Shown here: piece by piece, positions 8,671 to 17,051 of the stretch
How the letters are laid out: each line of letters opens with the position of its first letter
Numbering within the stretch: the stretch's first letter is position 1
DNA from: Flavobacterium sp.
GTDB lineage: Bacteria > Bacteroidota > Bacteroidia > Flavobacteriales > Flavobacteriaceae
DNA length: 64,000 bases
Reading direction: 5' to 3'
Assembly: GCF_004295795.1 (NCBI RefSeq)
Contig: NZ_SEBR01000011.1
Location: 62,001 to 126,000 of the forward strand
Program-made: the position numbers and the translations under genes
Notes under the pieces: generated by a model
The model's input: only the letters and a program-made list of their open reading frames with translations
The model's database searches: none
Told to the model about the DNA's origin: nothing

Positions 8671-10260
8671 ATGCCAAGCGACTGTATCAGCTACCAGGAT
8701 TCGGGTTATTTTTCGTCTTTGATCGTCGATTACCTGAACCAAAAATTTGAACTGAAAAATTGGTACAACCGCTTTCCGGCACTCGGGAATTTCGAAGATC
8801 AGATTGCCGAAAAAGCACGGAATTTTCCTGCTGGAAACCGTCAGATCCTTGTCGACTCGCTGACCAATCAATACAAGGATTTTGATGTCTCGGATGCGAC
8901 GAAAGCCAACATCGAATCGCTGGCAAAAAACACGACCTTTACCGTCACGACCGGCCATCAGCTAAACCTTTTCACCGGACCGCTTTACTTTCTCTACAAG
9001 ATCATCTCGGCGGTGAACCTTTCCAAAACGCTCAGGGAAAAACATCCCGAAAACGACTTTGTTCCCGTGTATTGGATGGCGACCGAAGACCACGATTTCG
9101 AAGAAATTTCATATTTCAATTTCCACGGGAAAAAATTCCGTTGGAACCGTGAAAGTTCGGGCGCAGTGGGACGTTTGTCTACCGAAGGTCTGGAAAGCGT
9201 GCTGAAGTTGTTCCAAATGGAACTCGGCCCGTCTGAAAACGCGAAAAAAATCGCGCAACTTTTCCAGAAAGCTTATCTGGATCACGATAATTTGGCCGAT
9301 GCCACGCGCTGGCTCGCCAACGAACTCTTCGGAAGTTACGGCCTCGTGATACTCGACGGTGACGACAAAAATCTCAAACGCGTTTTTGCACCTTTCGTCA
9401 AACAGGAATTGACAGATGGAATTGCGTTCAAAAACGTATCGGAAACCATCAAAAATTTCGGGAATTACAACGTTCAGGTGAATCCGCGCGAGATCAATCT
9501 TTTCTATTTGGACGAAAAATTGCGCGAGCGGATCGTTTTCGAAAACGGGAAATATTTCGTGAACGAGACTTCGATCGCTTTTTCGCATGCCGAGATTTTG
9601 TCGGAAGTGGAAACTCATCCTGAGAAATTCAGTCCGAACGTCATTATGCGCCCACTTTACCAAGAAGTCATTTTGCCGAATCTTTGCTACATCGGAGGCG
9701 GAGGCGAAATCGCGTACTGGCTCGAACTCAAAGCTTTTTTCGACGCCGTGGATGTGACTTTCCCGATGCTCCTGATTCGGAATTCGGTCTTGCTCGCCTC
9801 TGAAAAACAGGCCAAAAAAGCCGATGGTCTGGGCTTGAGTTGGCAAGATCTTTTCTTGAAACAATCGGAGCTCGTCAACAGAAAAGTGTCCGAAATTTCA
9901 GAATTTCCTTTGAATTTGCTTCCGCAGAAACTGGCGCTCCAAAAACAATTTGCCGACCTTTTTGCCTTATCGGAACAAACCGACAAATCGTTCTCGGGCG
10001 CAGTAAAAGCCCAGGAGACCAAGCAGCTGAAAGGTCTGGAAAACCTCGAAAAGCGACTGCTGAAAGCCCAAAAGCGCAAACACGCCGAAGAACTCGAGCG
10101 GCTCATGAATCTTCAGAACGAACTCTTTCCGTTCAAAAGCCTTCAGGAACGACAGGCGAATTTCTCTGAATTCTGGTTGGCAGAAGGCGAAAACCTGATC
10201 CCGAAGTTGCTTTCGGAACTCGATCCACTTGCCCAAATCTTCAATATTGTAACGATTTAA
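8671..10260 (+). CDS. bshC: Bacillithiol biosynthesis cysteine-adding enzyme BshC
   Basis: BshC joins cysteine to glucosaminyl-malate, the last step of bacillithiol synthesis, and this 529-residue protein has the family's length and layout. Visible family blocks are TTGHQLNLFTGPLYFLYK near residue 95, YWMATEDHDFEEI near 135 and CYIGGGGEIAYWLELK near 345. A long Lys/Glu/Leu coiled coil (~450-500) is the BshC dimer arm. The start is the ATG at 8671. The gene is monocistronic here; bshA and bshB are not in the window. Bacillithiol is the usual low-molecular-weight thiol in many Bacteroidota, so this is a housekeeping gene. Confidence 0.95.
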   Translation: MPSDCISYQDSGYFSSLIVDYLNQKFELKNWYNRFPALGNFEDQIAEKARNFPAGNRQILVDSLTNQYKDFDVSDATKANIESLAKNTTFTVTTGHQLNLFTGPLYFLYKIISAVNLSKTLREKHPENDFVPVYWMATEDHDFEEISYFNFHGKKFRWNRESSGAVGRLSTEGLESVLKLFQMELGPSENAKKIAQLFQKAYLDHDNLADATRWLANELFGSYGLVILDGDDKNLKRVFAPFVKQELTDGIAFKNVSETIKNFGNYNVQVNPREINLFYLDEKLRERIVFENGKYFVNETSIAFSHAEILSEVETHPEKFSPNVIMRPLYQEVILPNLCYIGGGGEIAYWLELKAFFDAVDVTFPMLLIRNSVLLASEKQAKKADGLGLSWQDLFLKQSELVNRKVSEISEFPLNLLPQKLALQKQFADLFALSEQTDKSFSGAVKAQETKQLKGLENLEKRLLKAQKRKHAEELERLMNLQNELFPFKSLQERQANFSEFWLAEGENLIPKLLSELDPLAQIFNIVTI

Positions 10261-10317
10261 ATTACAACCACTCAATTTTTATCGCAATAAAATAAGGAGT
10301 TGACAAAGTTTTCAACA

Positions 10318-10331
10318 CGAAAACGTTTGCG
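10318..10331. promoter_or_regulatory. Palindromic operator-like site upstream of the SusE/F-like gene
   Basis: The site reads CGAAAACGTTTGCG and is centred on AAACGTTT. It lies ~85 bp before the ATG at 10414. Its exact complement core GCAAACGTTTTCG recurs at 30544-30556. The AACGTT core is typical of LacI/GalR-family operators. Function is inferred. Confidence 0.4.
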
Positions 10332-10413
10332 TGGATATGTCAGGGATTATTCATTTACGAAAACGATTACTTTCGCGACTGTAACTTTTAATCTTTCTAA
10401 AAATCAAGTCCTT

Positions 10414-11589
10414 ATGGTAAAAAAATTACTCTCGCTTTTTGTTTTCCTGATCGCTTTTTCAGGCTATTGCTTTGACAATATCAGCCTTACGGGACCGGCA
10501 ACCGGACCAACCGGCGACTGGGGAATCGACGTCTTCATGACTACGACGGACGGCATCAATTACACGTTGGCCAATCACACTTTCGTTTCCGGCGAACTTA
10601 AATTCCGAAAGAATTCAGACTGGAATTTCGCCTACGGCTACGCAACCGCTCCAGGCTTCCCAAGCGGCACTGGCACGACTCCGGGAACCAATATCGCGGT
10701 TACGGCAGGCACTTACAACGTGACCTTCAACATCAATACGCTGGCTTATTCGTTTACCGCCGGCGTTCCACAGTTTCCCGTGATCAGTCTTTACGGAACT
10801 TCCACCGCCAATTCAGATGTGATGTTGAGCACGACAAACGGTATCGACTACCTGATCAAAAGCGTGACTTTCACAGCCGGAAACGTGAAATTTCGCCGCA
10901 ATGGGAATTGGACGCAAAACTGGGGCGCATCCGCATTTCCTTCCGGAACCGGCGTTCAGAACGGCCAGGACATTCCTATGCCGGGCGGAACTTACAACAT
11001 CACCTTCAATTTCAACACCGGCGCTTATGGCTTTACGCCAACATCTGTAGCGATGATCGGAGTTGGCGGACCTTCGGGAAGTTGGGATGTGGACGCGCCG
11101 ATGACGACTACCGACGCGATTCACTACACTATAAACAACGTTACGATTGCCGGCGGAATGATGAAAATTCGCGACAACGGAACCTGGGCAGTTCAGTTTG
11201 GAGCGGCCGGCGCTGCGGGATCGAACGCTTTTCCGACAGGATTTGCGGTGCAGAACGGATCTGACATGGCGACACTTGCCGGAACTTACAACATCACTTT
11301 CAACCGCACGACTTTCGAATATAGTTTCCAGAACGCTCTTGGCGTTTCGAGCGCCTCGAAAAAAGTGTTCTCGGTGGCTCCGAATCCGGCGAATGAGAAT
11401 TGGACGATCACTTCTGATGGCGCAATCGGGAAGGTGTCGGTGTACGACGTCACTGGAAAATTGGTGAAAAGTCAAGCATCCGACCAAAACACAATGACCA
11501 TAGACGCGTCTGACCTTTCGAAAGGAATCTATTTCGCAAAAGTGATTTCGGGATCGGCAAATGCCACTCTGAAACTCATCCGAGAATAA
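10414..11589 (+). CDS. SusE/SusF-like repeat protein with type A T9SS C-terminal domain
   Basis: The ATG at 10414 gives a signal peptide (KKLLSLFVFLIAFSGYC), so I prefer it to upstream in-frame codons. The 391-residue product has three repeats of ~100 residues. Each repeats the order: GP.G.W.VD..M(T)TTDGI.Y, then a strand ending in KFR..G.W, then GTYN.TFN..T..Y.F. This is the pattern of SusE/SusF starch-binding domains. The last ~70 residues are a type A sorting domain (FSVAPNPANENW, VYDVTGKLV, KGIYFAKV), which directs the protein through the type IX secretion system to the surface. A carbohydrate-binding role is likely; the ligand is unknown. No susC/susD pair is nearby. Confidence 0.82.
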   Translation: MVKKLLSLFVFLIAFSGYCFDNISLTGPATGPTGDWGIDVFMTTTDGINYTLANHTFVSGELKFRKNSDWNFAYGYATAPGFPSGTGTTPGTNIAVTAGTYNVTFNINTLAYSFTAGVPQFPVISLYGTSTANSDVMLSTTNGIDYLIKSVTFTAGNVKFRRNGNWTQNWGASAFPSGTGVQNGQDIPMPGGTYNITFNFNTGAYGFTPTSVAMIGVGGPSGSWDVDAPMTTTDAIHYTINNVTIAGGMMKIRDNGTWAVQFGAAGAAGSNAFPTGFAVQNGSDMATLAGTYNITFNRTTFEYSFQNALGVSSASKKVFSVAPNPANENWTITSDGAIGKVSVYDVTGKLVKSQASDQNTMTIDASDLSKGIYFAKVISGSANATLKLIRE

Positions 11590-11606
11590 GGCGACTGATT
11601 ATCAAC

Positions 11607-11642
11607 AAAATCCCTGATTGTGCTAAATAGTCAGGGATTTTG
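11607..11642 (+). terminator. Rho-independent terminator
   Basis: AAAATCCCTGA and TCAGGGATTTT form an 11-bp stem 17 bp after the SusE/F-like stop. The A-rich and T-rich flanks allow it to work in both directions. Confidence 0.85.
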
Positions 11643-11685
11643 CATTTGATTGAGATTCTTGCTTTTTTAATCGACGAATTCGACT

Positions 11686-11693
11686 TACTTTTG
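11686..11693 (+). promoter_or_regulatory. Bacteroidota -7 element of ndk
   Basis: TACTTTTG matches the TAnnTTTG -7 consensus and lies 21 bp before the ndk ATG. A TTG at 11659-11661 could be the -33 element, although the spacing of 24 is at the long end. Confidence 0.6.
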
Positions 11694-11714
11694 CGCCAAA
11701 TTTAAAAATACACT

Positions 11715-12134
11715 ATGGCAACTAACAGAACTTTTACGATGATCAAACCGGATGGTGTCGAAGCTGGCAACATCGGAGGAATCCTCAATATGATTACAGA
11801 AGCGGGTTTCAGAATCGTTTCGTTGAAATTGACGCAATTGACAAAAGCTGATGCAGAGCAATTCTACGCAGTTCACAACGCACGTCCGTTCTTTGGGGAA
11901 CTCGTCGAATTCATGACCCGCGGACCAATCGTTGCCGCAATCCTTGAAAAAGACAATGCGGTAGAAGCTTTCCGTACTTTGATCGGAGCTACGAACCCGG
12001 CTGACGCTGCCGAAGGAACAATCCGTAAAAAATACGCGAAATCTATCGGAGAAAATGCCGTTCACGGATCGGACAGCGATGAGAATGCCGCTATCGAAGG
12101 CGCTTTCCACTTTGCCGGACGCGAGCAGTTTTAA
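11715..12134 (+). CDS. ndk: Nucleoside diphosphate kinase
   Basis: Ndk moves the gamma phosphate of ATP to other NDPs through a phospho-histidine. The 139-residue protein has the family's usual length. It shows the N-terminal [11 protein letters not shown] strand with the conserved Lys, RGPIVA.ILE in the middle, and the active-site block [11 protein letters not shown] with the catalytic His. It is transcribed alone between two hairpins, with a consensus -7 element upstream. The GCAG-type simple repeat begins within 10 bp of the stop codon. Confidence 0.97.
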   Translation: MATNRTFTMIKPDGVEAGNIGGILNMITEAGFRIVSLKLTQLTKADAEQFYAVHNARPFFGELVEFMTRGPIVAAILEKDNAVEAFRTLIGATNPADAAEGTIRKKYAKSIGENAVHGSDSDENAAIEGAFHFAGREQF

Positions 12135-12138
12135 GAAA

Positions 12139-12218
12139 GTTGCAGTTTGCAGTTGCAGTAGCAGTTGTTGAGCCGCTTAGAAAAAGCAGCAGCAAACAGT
12201 TGTAGCAGCTAGTTGTTG
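12139..12218 (+). repeat. GCAGTT-type simple repeat after ndk
   Basis: An imperfect run of GCAGTT/GCAGTA hexamers reads 5'-to-3' away from the ndk stop. It belongs to a family found at nine places in the window. Confidence 0.8.
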
Positions 12219-12235
12219 AAACAATTATATACAAG

Positions 12236-12268
12236 AAATCCCGTTAGATCGAATCTGACGGGATTTTT
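12236..12268. terminator. Bidirectional hairpin terminator downstream of ndk
   Basis: AAATCCCGTTAGA and TCTGACGGGATTT flank a TCGAA loop and are followed by a T run. It separates ndk from the convergent DUF721 gene. Confidence 0.85.
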
Positions 12269-12374
12269 TATTTGGTTCATAGCAGATTGGAATTCCTTAG
12301 TTATCGGAATAGTGCATAACTAAATAATCGCTGTTTTCGCCGTCGCCGACGCCTTCTCTTACTTTTCTGCGCCT

Positions 12375-12545
12375 TTTACGCTACCGCTTCTGCAACTGCT
12401 TCTTTTTCTGCTCTACTTCTGCTTCTACTGCTGCTGCTGCTGCTTCTGCAACTGCTGCTGCTTCTGCTGCTGCTTCTGCTTCTGCTTCTGCTTCTGCTTC
12501 TGCAACTGCTTCTGCTACTGCTACTGCCACTGCAACTGCTTCTAC
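12375..12545 (-). repeat. CTGCTTCTGCAACTGC simple repeat after the DUF721 gene
   Basis: About 170 bp of CTTCTG/CAACTG hexamers. Read on the minus strand it is (GCAGAA/GCAGTT)n starting 10 bp after the minus-strand stop at 12555. It occupies most of the 420-bp gap together with the tract at 12139, the hairpin and a ~100-bp stretch in which I see nothing. Confidence 0.9.
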
Positions 12546-12554
12546 GCTAAAAAG

Positions 12555-12851
12555 CTACCTCAAAACCACATCAGTAACAATCTCCCGTCCCAATTCCTCG
12601 TTGATCATGGCGACGATCTTGGTTTTTCCGTAACTCAATTCTTCGCGCAAAACCGCCGAGGTCAGTTCCACGTAAAGCGTAGAGCCTTTGAGGACAACGT
12701 TCCGCGTGTAGGTTTTCACGCCGTTTCCCATTAGCGAGAACCACGCGTCTTTTACGGCCACGGCGTCCATTCCGGGTTGGAGTTTGTTCGAGGAAATGAT
12801 CTGTTTCAGGACGTCCGAGATCGAACCTTCGTTGCTGGTGCGCTTTGCCAT
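12555..12851 (-). CDS. DUF721 (DciA-like) domain protein
   Basis: A 98-residue protein matching the small DUF721 proteins of Bacteroidota: LKQIISSNKLQPGMDAV, then AWFSLMGNGVKTYT, then a strand-rich C-terminus (LYVELTSAVLREELSY, INEELG). The wider family includes DciA, the replicative-helicase loader of many bacteria. Whether this short form loads DnaB is not established by sequence. One base separates its start codon from the stop of the upstream lipoprotein gene, so the two form an operon. Confidence 0.85.
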   Translation of the reverse strand: MAKRTSNEGSISDVLKQIISSNKLQPGMDAVAVKDAWFSLMGNGVKTYTRNVVLKGSTLYVELTSAVLREELSYGKTKIVAMINEELGREIVTDVVLR

Positions 12852-12852
12852 G

Positions 12853-13272
12853 TCAGTCGAGTTTTATCGGACCTGCCTTTTTGTAGTGATATTCGATCTG
12901 CTGCGGATTTTCGACCACCAATTCTGCATCGGAAATCGAAATGATCTTCTCGCGCCACTTGTCATAGTCGGTCATATAGTTCAAAAAAGTTCCGTCCTTT
13001 TCATAGGTGACGACAATTTTTTCGGTGAGATCGTTCGTCTGGAACGTGCCGTCGAGCTGCGGCATCACTTTGGCGCGATAGCCTTTATCGGACTTGATTT
13101 CATAAAAATCGTAGACCGTATTTGCCTGATAATCCTTGTGCTCACCATCGTTTTTCACGACTTTCTCTATTTGCCAATAGCCGTTGATCTTTGCTACGTC
13201 ATCTTTCGAAAACTTGGTTTGGCAAGCGGTAAAAACCAGTGAAAATGCGAATAGGAATGCGAAATTTCTCAT
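12853..13272 (-). CDS. Small exported lipoprotein, lipocalin-like
   Basis: 139 residues beginning MRNFAFLFAFSLVFTACQT, a signal peptide with a lipobox ending at Cys17. The mature part contains INGYWQIEKVV and alternating strands (FYEIKSDKGYRAKV, TFQTNDLTEKIVVTYE), as in Bacteroidota lipocalin-like lipoproteins. The function is unknown. It is the first gene of a two-gene unit with the DUF721 gene. A copy of the ~150-bp structured repeat lies just upstream. Confidence 0.8.
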   Translation of the reverse strand: MRNFAFLFAFSLVFTACQTKFSKDDVAKINGYWQIEKVVKNDGEHKDYQANTVYDFYEIKSDKGYRAKVMPQLDGTFQTNDLTEKIVVTYEKDGTFLNYMTDYDKWREKIISISDAELVVENPQQIEYHYKKAGPIKLD

Positions 13273-13295
13273 GTTGCAAAAGTAGGTTTTTTAGA

Positions 13296-13440
13296 AGCCG
13301 ATCCGGCTACCCGCTTTTAGCTTTTTTGAACAAATCGGCTTTTGTGACGCGCCAAAGTAGCTTCCTTTGGTCGCTCTTTGGCCGCGACAAAATCACGATT
13401 TCTTCCAAAAAAGGCTAACCACTTGTATCCGGGCTGGGGC
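13296..13440 (-). repeat. Structured intergenic element, copy A
   Basis: Read on the minus strand it has the conserved left end (AGCCCGGATACAAGTGGTTA), long imperfect complementary arms of ~35 bases, the central block GCGACCAAAGGAAGCT (13359-13374) and the right end AAGCTAAAAGCGGGTAGCC. Other copies are at 16105 and 19294 in the opposite orientation. It lies between divergent genes. Confidence 0.85.
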
Positions 13441-13542
13441 GTTCGTTCGGAATCAAGCGTTTGCGCAAGATCAAATCCAAAATAGGGCGCTATTAAACCT
13501 TTCGTCGTTTTTACAATCCAACCTTCAAACCAAAACCTCCCG

Positions 13543-14613
13543 ATGATGAACAAATTGCTATTCACCTTTTTGTCGGCTTTCACTTTATTGGCCTGCAATA
13601 CAACCGACGACGACGACCAAATTCCAGCAGAAAACCTGTATTTCCCGCCTTCCACAGGAACTGTCTGGGAAACCAAAACTGCTTATGAACTCAATTGGAA
13701 CGAAGACCAAATCCAGCCGTTGCTCGATTTCCTCGAGGAAAAACACTCCAAAAGCTTCATCATACTCGTGGACGGGAAAATCGTCATGGAAAATTATTTC
13801 GGTTCACACACCGCCTCTTCACCTTGGTATTGGGCGAGCGCCGGAAAAACACTGACCTCGACGGCCGTCGGGATCGCGCAACAACAGGGTTTGCTCGACA
13901 TTGACAATCCGGTTTCAGACTATTTGGGCGCCGGTTGGACGAGTCTTACCTCGGCTCAGGAAAACCAGATCACCGTAAAACATTTACTCACCATGACTTC
14001 AGGCCTGGACGACGCGGCAAACGGAGATTGCACAACTCCGCAATGTCTCGAATACCTCGCTCCGGCGGGAACGCGTTGGGCTTATGACAATGTTTATGTG
14101 GTTTTGCAAAATGTCGTCGCAGCGGCTTCGGGTCAAACCTGGGAAAACTATTTCAACGCCAATATCAAGAACAAGATTGGCATGACCGGACTTTGGACGC
14201 AACTCGATGGATTGTCGGTTTACTATTCGACCACGAGAAGTATGGCGCGATTCGGGCTTTTGGCATTGGCAAGCGGCAATTGGAATGGGCAACAGGTAAT
14301 TCCGCAAGCTTTTTTCGATGACGCAACGCACACTTCCCAAAACATCAACAAGTCTTACGGTTATCTTTGGTGGATTAACGGCGAACAAAGCTATCATCTG
14401 CCGCAAACCCAAGCCGAATTTCTCGGAAGTTTGGTGCCAAGCGGACCGAGCGACATGTTCATGGCTTTGGGCAAAAACGACCAAAAAATCTACGTGATCC
14501 CAAGCAAGAGAATGGTTGTCGTGAGAATGGGCGAAGCCGCCGACGACAGCAATTGGGCGCTTTCAGGCTTCGACGAAGCTTTGTGGGTCAAGATAAACGC
14601 TGTGATTAATTAG
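13543..14613 (+). CDS. Serine hydrolase of the class C beta-lactamase-like family, lipoprotein
   Basis: 356 residues with a lipoprotein signal (FLSAFTLLACNT, Cys near 18) and a short Asp-rich spacer (TTDDDD). The catalytic Ser-x-x-Lys is WASAGKTLTS near residue 97 and the Tyr-x-Asn element is WAYDNVYV near 180. The third box is not obvious. The family includes esterases, D-aminopeptidases and transpeptidase-like enzymes; a true beta-lactamase cannot be assumed. It probably sits on the inner or outer membrane facing the periplasm or surface. It is a single gene, and a hairpin at 14637 separates it from the convergent small-protein operon. Confidence 0.88.
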   Translation: MMNKLLFTFLSAFTLLACNTTDDDDQIPAENLYFPPSTGTVWETKTAYELNWNEDQIQPLLDFLEEKHSKSFIILVDGKIVMENYFGSHTASSPWYWASAGKTLTSTAVGIAQQQGLLDIDNPVSDYLGAGWTSLTSAQENQITVKHLLTMTSGLDDAANGDCTTPQCLEYLAPAGTRWAYDNVYVVLQNVVAAASGQTWENYFNANIKNKIGMTGLWTQLDGLSVYYSTTRSMARFGLLALASGNWNGQQVIPQAFFDDATHTSQNINKSYGYLWWINGEQSYHLPQTQAEFLGSLVPSGPSDMFMALGKNDQKIYVIPSKRMVVVRMGEAADDSNWALSGFDEALWVKINAVIN

Positions 14614-14636
14614 CGACAAAATCGAAATACAACGAA

Positions 14637-14667
14637 AACGCTAAAACAAATGATTTGCTTTAGCGCT
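14637..14667. terminator. Shared hairpin between convergent genes
   Basis: ACGCTAAA and TTTAGCGC arms surround ACAAATGATTTGC. It overlaps the end of the minus-strand small gene and can end both converging transcripts. Confidence 0.6.
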
Positions 14668-14860
14668 TTCTGTTTTTCCAGTATTTCCAAAAACAAAGCC
14701 CGAACAAAAGAGCTCCGACGATCGCGAATCCGTAGTCCAGGAAATTTACTTTGTTGGAGAAAAATTTGGACAGGAAAAAACAGATTGCACCCAAGATAAA
14801 CAACTTGGCTACCGAGAATCCTTTGGTCGTTGCGGGTTTTGCCGTGCGCTTTTTAGCCAT
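14660..14860 (-). CDS. Small two-helix membrane protein
   Basis: 66 residues: a basic N-terminus (AKKRTAKPATTK), then two hydrophobic segments (AKLFILGAICFFLSKFF and DYGFAIVGALLFGLCFW) and a basic end (KYWKNRKR). No family is recognised. Its start overlaps the stop of the next upstream small gene by 8 bp, and that gene overlaps ftsY by 4 bp, so all three are probably translated together. Confidence 0.7.
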   Translation of the reverse strand: MAKKRTAKPATTKGFSVAKLFILGAICFFLSKFFSNKVNFLDYGFAIVGALLFGLCFWKYWKNRKR

Positions 14861-15038
14861 TGTTTTCAGAGCGGAAAAGTTTGACGAATCCGATCACGCA
14901 AACCAAAATCCCGATTCCCGTCATGACGTAGAAAACGTTCGGGCTCGAATTTTTCACCGATTGAGCCGATGCCACGATAAGCATTCCCGCAATCGAGTAA
15001 AGCATTCCCGGAGATGTCGATCGGCGGCGTCTCATCAT
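14853..15038 (-). CDS. Small membrane protein co-translated with ftsY
   Basis: 61 residues with a basic N-terminus (MRRRRSTSP) and two hydrophobic helices (GMLYSIAGMLIVASA and VFYVMTGIGILVCVIGFV). No known function. The start codon overlaps the ftsY stop by 4 bp, an ATGA-type junction that implies coupling to the SRP receptor gene. Confidence 0.7.
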   Translation of the reverse strand: MMRRRRSTSPGMLYSIAGMLIVASAQSVKNSSPNVFYVMTGIGILVCVIGFVKLFRSENNG

Positions 15039-15988
15039 TTGAAGAATGAATCTACGAATTCGTATTTGTTGAACACCTGAAGGTCATTGATTCCCTCGCC
15101 TACTCCAATGTATTTCACCGGAATCTGGAATTGGTCGGAAATTCCTATCACGACGCCGCCTTTCGCTGTTCCGTCGAGTTTGGTTACCGCCAATGCAGAT
15201 ACTTCTGTGGCCGCCGTGAATTGTTTGGCTTGTTCGAAAGCGTTTTGTCCCGTCGATCCGTCGAGTACAAGAAGTACGTCGTGAGGCGCATCTGGAAGTA
15301 CTTTTTGCATGACACGCTTGACTTTCGACAGTTCGTTCATGAGATTGATCTTGTTGTGAAGACGTCCGGCGGTGTCTATGATCACGACGTCGGCGTTTTG
15401 TGAAACCGCAGATTGTAAGGTGTCGAACGCCACTGAAGCAGGATCGCTGCCCATTTGTTGTTTTACGATTGGCACGCCCACGCGATCAGCCCAGATTTGG
15501 AGCTGGTCGATTGCCGCAGCGCGGAAAGTGTCGGCGGCGCCAAGCACGACTTTGTAGCCGGCTTTGTTGAATTGGTTGGCGAGTTTCCCGATCGTCGTGG
15601 TTTTCCCCACTCCGTTTACTCCTACGACCATGATCACATATGGCTTTTTGTCTTGCGGAATCGTGAATTCGGAGGCTTCACCACTGTTGGTTTCAGACAA
15701 CAAACCGGCGATTTCCTCGCGCAGGATTTTGTTGAGTTCGTCCGTGCCCATGTACTTGTCTTCGGAGACGCGTTTCTCGATGCGTCCGATGATCTTGAGT
15801 GTGGTTTCTACGCCAACGTCGCTCGAAACCAGCACTTCTTCGAGGTTGTCGAGTACCTCATCGTCTACTTTCGATTTGCCGGCGACTGCTTTGGTGAGTT
15901 TGGAAAAGAACGAGGTTTTGGTCTGCTCGAGGCCTTTGTCGAGGGTTTCTTTCTTTTCGGAGGAAAATATTCGTTTGAAGAATGACAT
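15035..15988 (-). CDS. ftsY: Signal recognition particle receptor FtsY
   Basis: The SRP receptor GTPase receives ribosome-SRP complexes at the membrane. I use the ATG at 15988 (MSFFKRIFSS), which matches the family; the frame continues 15 codons upstream without support. The 317 residues hold the NG domain: GVNGVGKTTTIGKLA (P-loop), DTFRAAA, DTAGRLHNK and TKLDGTAKGG. As in other Bacteroidota the acidic A domain is almost absent. It is the promoter-distal part of the rpmB-rpmG-DUF4295 cluster, although a hairpin at 16315 and one structured repeat lie between. Two small membrane proteins follow with overlapping ends. Confidence 0.97.
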   Translation of the reverse strand: MSFFKRIFSSEKKETLDKGLEQTKTSFFSKLTKAVAGKSKVDDEVLDNLEEVLVSSDVGVETTLKIIGRIEKRVSEDKYMGTDELNKILREEIAGLLSETNSGEASEFTIPQDKKPYVIMVVGVNGVGKTTTIGKLANQFNKAGYKVVLGAADTFRAAAIDQLQIWADRVGVPIVKQQMGSDPASVAFDTLQSAVSQNADVVIIDTAGRLHNKINLMNELSKVKRVMQKVLPDAPHDVLLVLDGSTGQNAFEQAKQFTAATEVSALAVTKLDGTAKGGVVIGISDQFQIPVKYIGVGEGINDLQVFNKYEFVDSFFK

Positions 15989-16104
15989 TCTTATTGTTCG
16001 CTGTTCGTTAATCGTTGTTGGTTTTTCCAACATCCCTTTTGTCTGCCAAAGATTCGGATTACGAATGATTCCTGACTAATGACGAATGTTGAAATGGAGC
16101 TCGC

Positions 16105-16258
16105 GCCCTAGCCCGGATGCAAGCGGTTAGCCTTTTGACGAAAACGGCTTTGGTTTTGTTCGTTTGCCCAAGCGACCGAAGGAAGCTCTTGGCAAGCGTT
16201 ACAAAACCCGGCGTTTTCTAGAAAGCTAAAAGCGGGTCAGCCGGATTGGCTACAAATA
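16105..16258 (+). repeat. Structured intergenic element, copy B
   Basis: Conserved left end CCTAGCCCGGATGCAAGCGG, arms that pair over ~30 bases, the central block GCGACCGAAGGAAGCT (16172-16187) and the right end AGCTAAAAGCGGGTCAGCCG. It occupies much of the 378-bp gap between ftsY and the DUF4295 gene. The rest of that gap holds the terminator at 16315 and nothing else I can identify. Confidence 0.85.
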
Positions 16259-16314
16259 TAATTAAAAGTCGCCTCGAGGCAATGCCGAACGCAGCGAAGC
16301 TAAAGTGTAATGCA

Positions 16315-16350
16315 AAAAAAAAGCCACCTCGATCGAAGTAGCTTTTCCAA
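16315..16350 (-). terminator. Terminator after the rpmB-rpmG-DUF4295 cluster
   Basis: On the minus strand AAAGCTACTTCGATCGAGGTGGCTTT folds as a near-perfect hairpin followed by eight or more T. It lies 17 bp after the DUF4295 stop. Confidence 0.8.
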
Positions 16351-16366
16351 TTCGCTTTTCAGCAAA

Positions 16367-16519
16367 TTATTTCTTTTTCAAAAACTCGTCTACAAGTTCA
16401 GGAGCCATGATAGACTCAACGAACGTATATGCGCCTGTTTTTGGAGATTTCACCATCTTGATGGCTTTAGACAATCTCTTTGACTGTGTTTGCAGGGTTG
16501 CAACGGTCTTTTTTGCCAT
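16367..16519 (-). CDS. DUF4295 small basic protein
   Basis: This 50-residue protein starts MAKKTVATLQTQSKRLSK and ends LVDEFLKKK. The sequence matches the DUF4295 family, found in Bacteroidota next to rpmG and ftsY. It is rich in lysine and its conserved place beside ribosomal protein genes suggests a ribosome-associated role, which is not proven. It starts 9 bp after the rpmG stop and so belongs to the same transcript. Confidence 0.93.
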   Translation of the reverse strand: MAKKTVATLQTQSKRLSKAIKMVKSPKTGAYTFVESIMAPELVDEFLKKK

Positions 16520-16528
16520 GACTTAAAC

Positions 16529-16711
16529 TTATTTAATTTCTTTATGAACCGTCATCTTTTTCAAGATCGGGTTGAATTTCTTGATCTCCATACGATCTGG
16601 AGTGTTCTTTTTGTTCTTCGTAGTGATGTAGCGCGAAGTTCCTGGAAGACCAGTTCCTTTGTGCTCAGTACACTCTAAAATCACCTGGATTCTGTTGCCT
16701 TTCTTTGCCAT
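16529..16711 (-). CDS. rpmG: 50S ribosomal protein L33
   Basis: 60 residues with the L33 pattern: [17 protein letters not shown], then [20 protein letters not shown] and a basic end. The usual four-Cys zinc ribbon is not present (a single Cys is visible), so this is the zinc-free type. It lies 29 bp after rpmB. Confidence 0.96.
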   Translation of the reverse strand: MAKKGNRIQVILECTEHKGTGLPGTSRYITTKNKKNTPDRMEIKKFNPILKKMTVHKEIK

Positions 16712-16740
16712 TTTGCTCTATAGTAGTTTTCGGGAAAAGA

Positions 16741-16977
16741 TTACTTGATGAATCCGTTCGCCTTTGCTTGTTTCAAAACAGCGGCAATCCCGTTCTTGTT
16801 AATAGTTTTGATAGTAGAGGCAGCAACTCGGAGCGTGATCCATCTGTCTTCTTCAGCAAGATAGAAACGCTTTTTAACCAGGTTTACTGAAAATTTCCTC
16901 TTGGTTTTGTTCATTGCGTGGGAAACATTGTTTCCAACCATCGCTCTCTTACCTGTAAGGTCACAAACTCTTGACAT
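16741..16977 (-). CDS. rpmB: 50S ribosomal protein L28
   Basis: 78 residues with the L28 signatures [31 protein letters not shown] and [13 protein letters not shown]. It is the first gene of the rpmB-rpmG-DUF4295 cluster, a standard Bacteroidota arrangement. The promoter should lie in the 74-bp AT-rich gap before cinA. Confidence 0.97.
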   Translation of the reverse strand: MSRVCDLTGKRAMVGNNVSHAMNKTKRKFSVNLVKKRFYLAEEDRWITLRVAASTIKTINKNGIAAVLKQAKANGFIK

Positions 16978-17051
16978 TATGCTTCTCTTTATTCGTTATT
17001 CAAAATCAGGGTGCAAAGAAAGTAAAAAAAAGCGTTTGCACAAAACATTTT

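Noticed and set aside
13543..14613. True beta-lactamase
   Set aside because: Only the SxxK and YxN motifs fit; the large family of esterases and peptidases shares them, and the third box is unclear.
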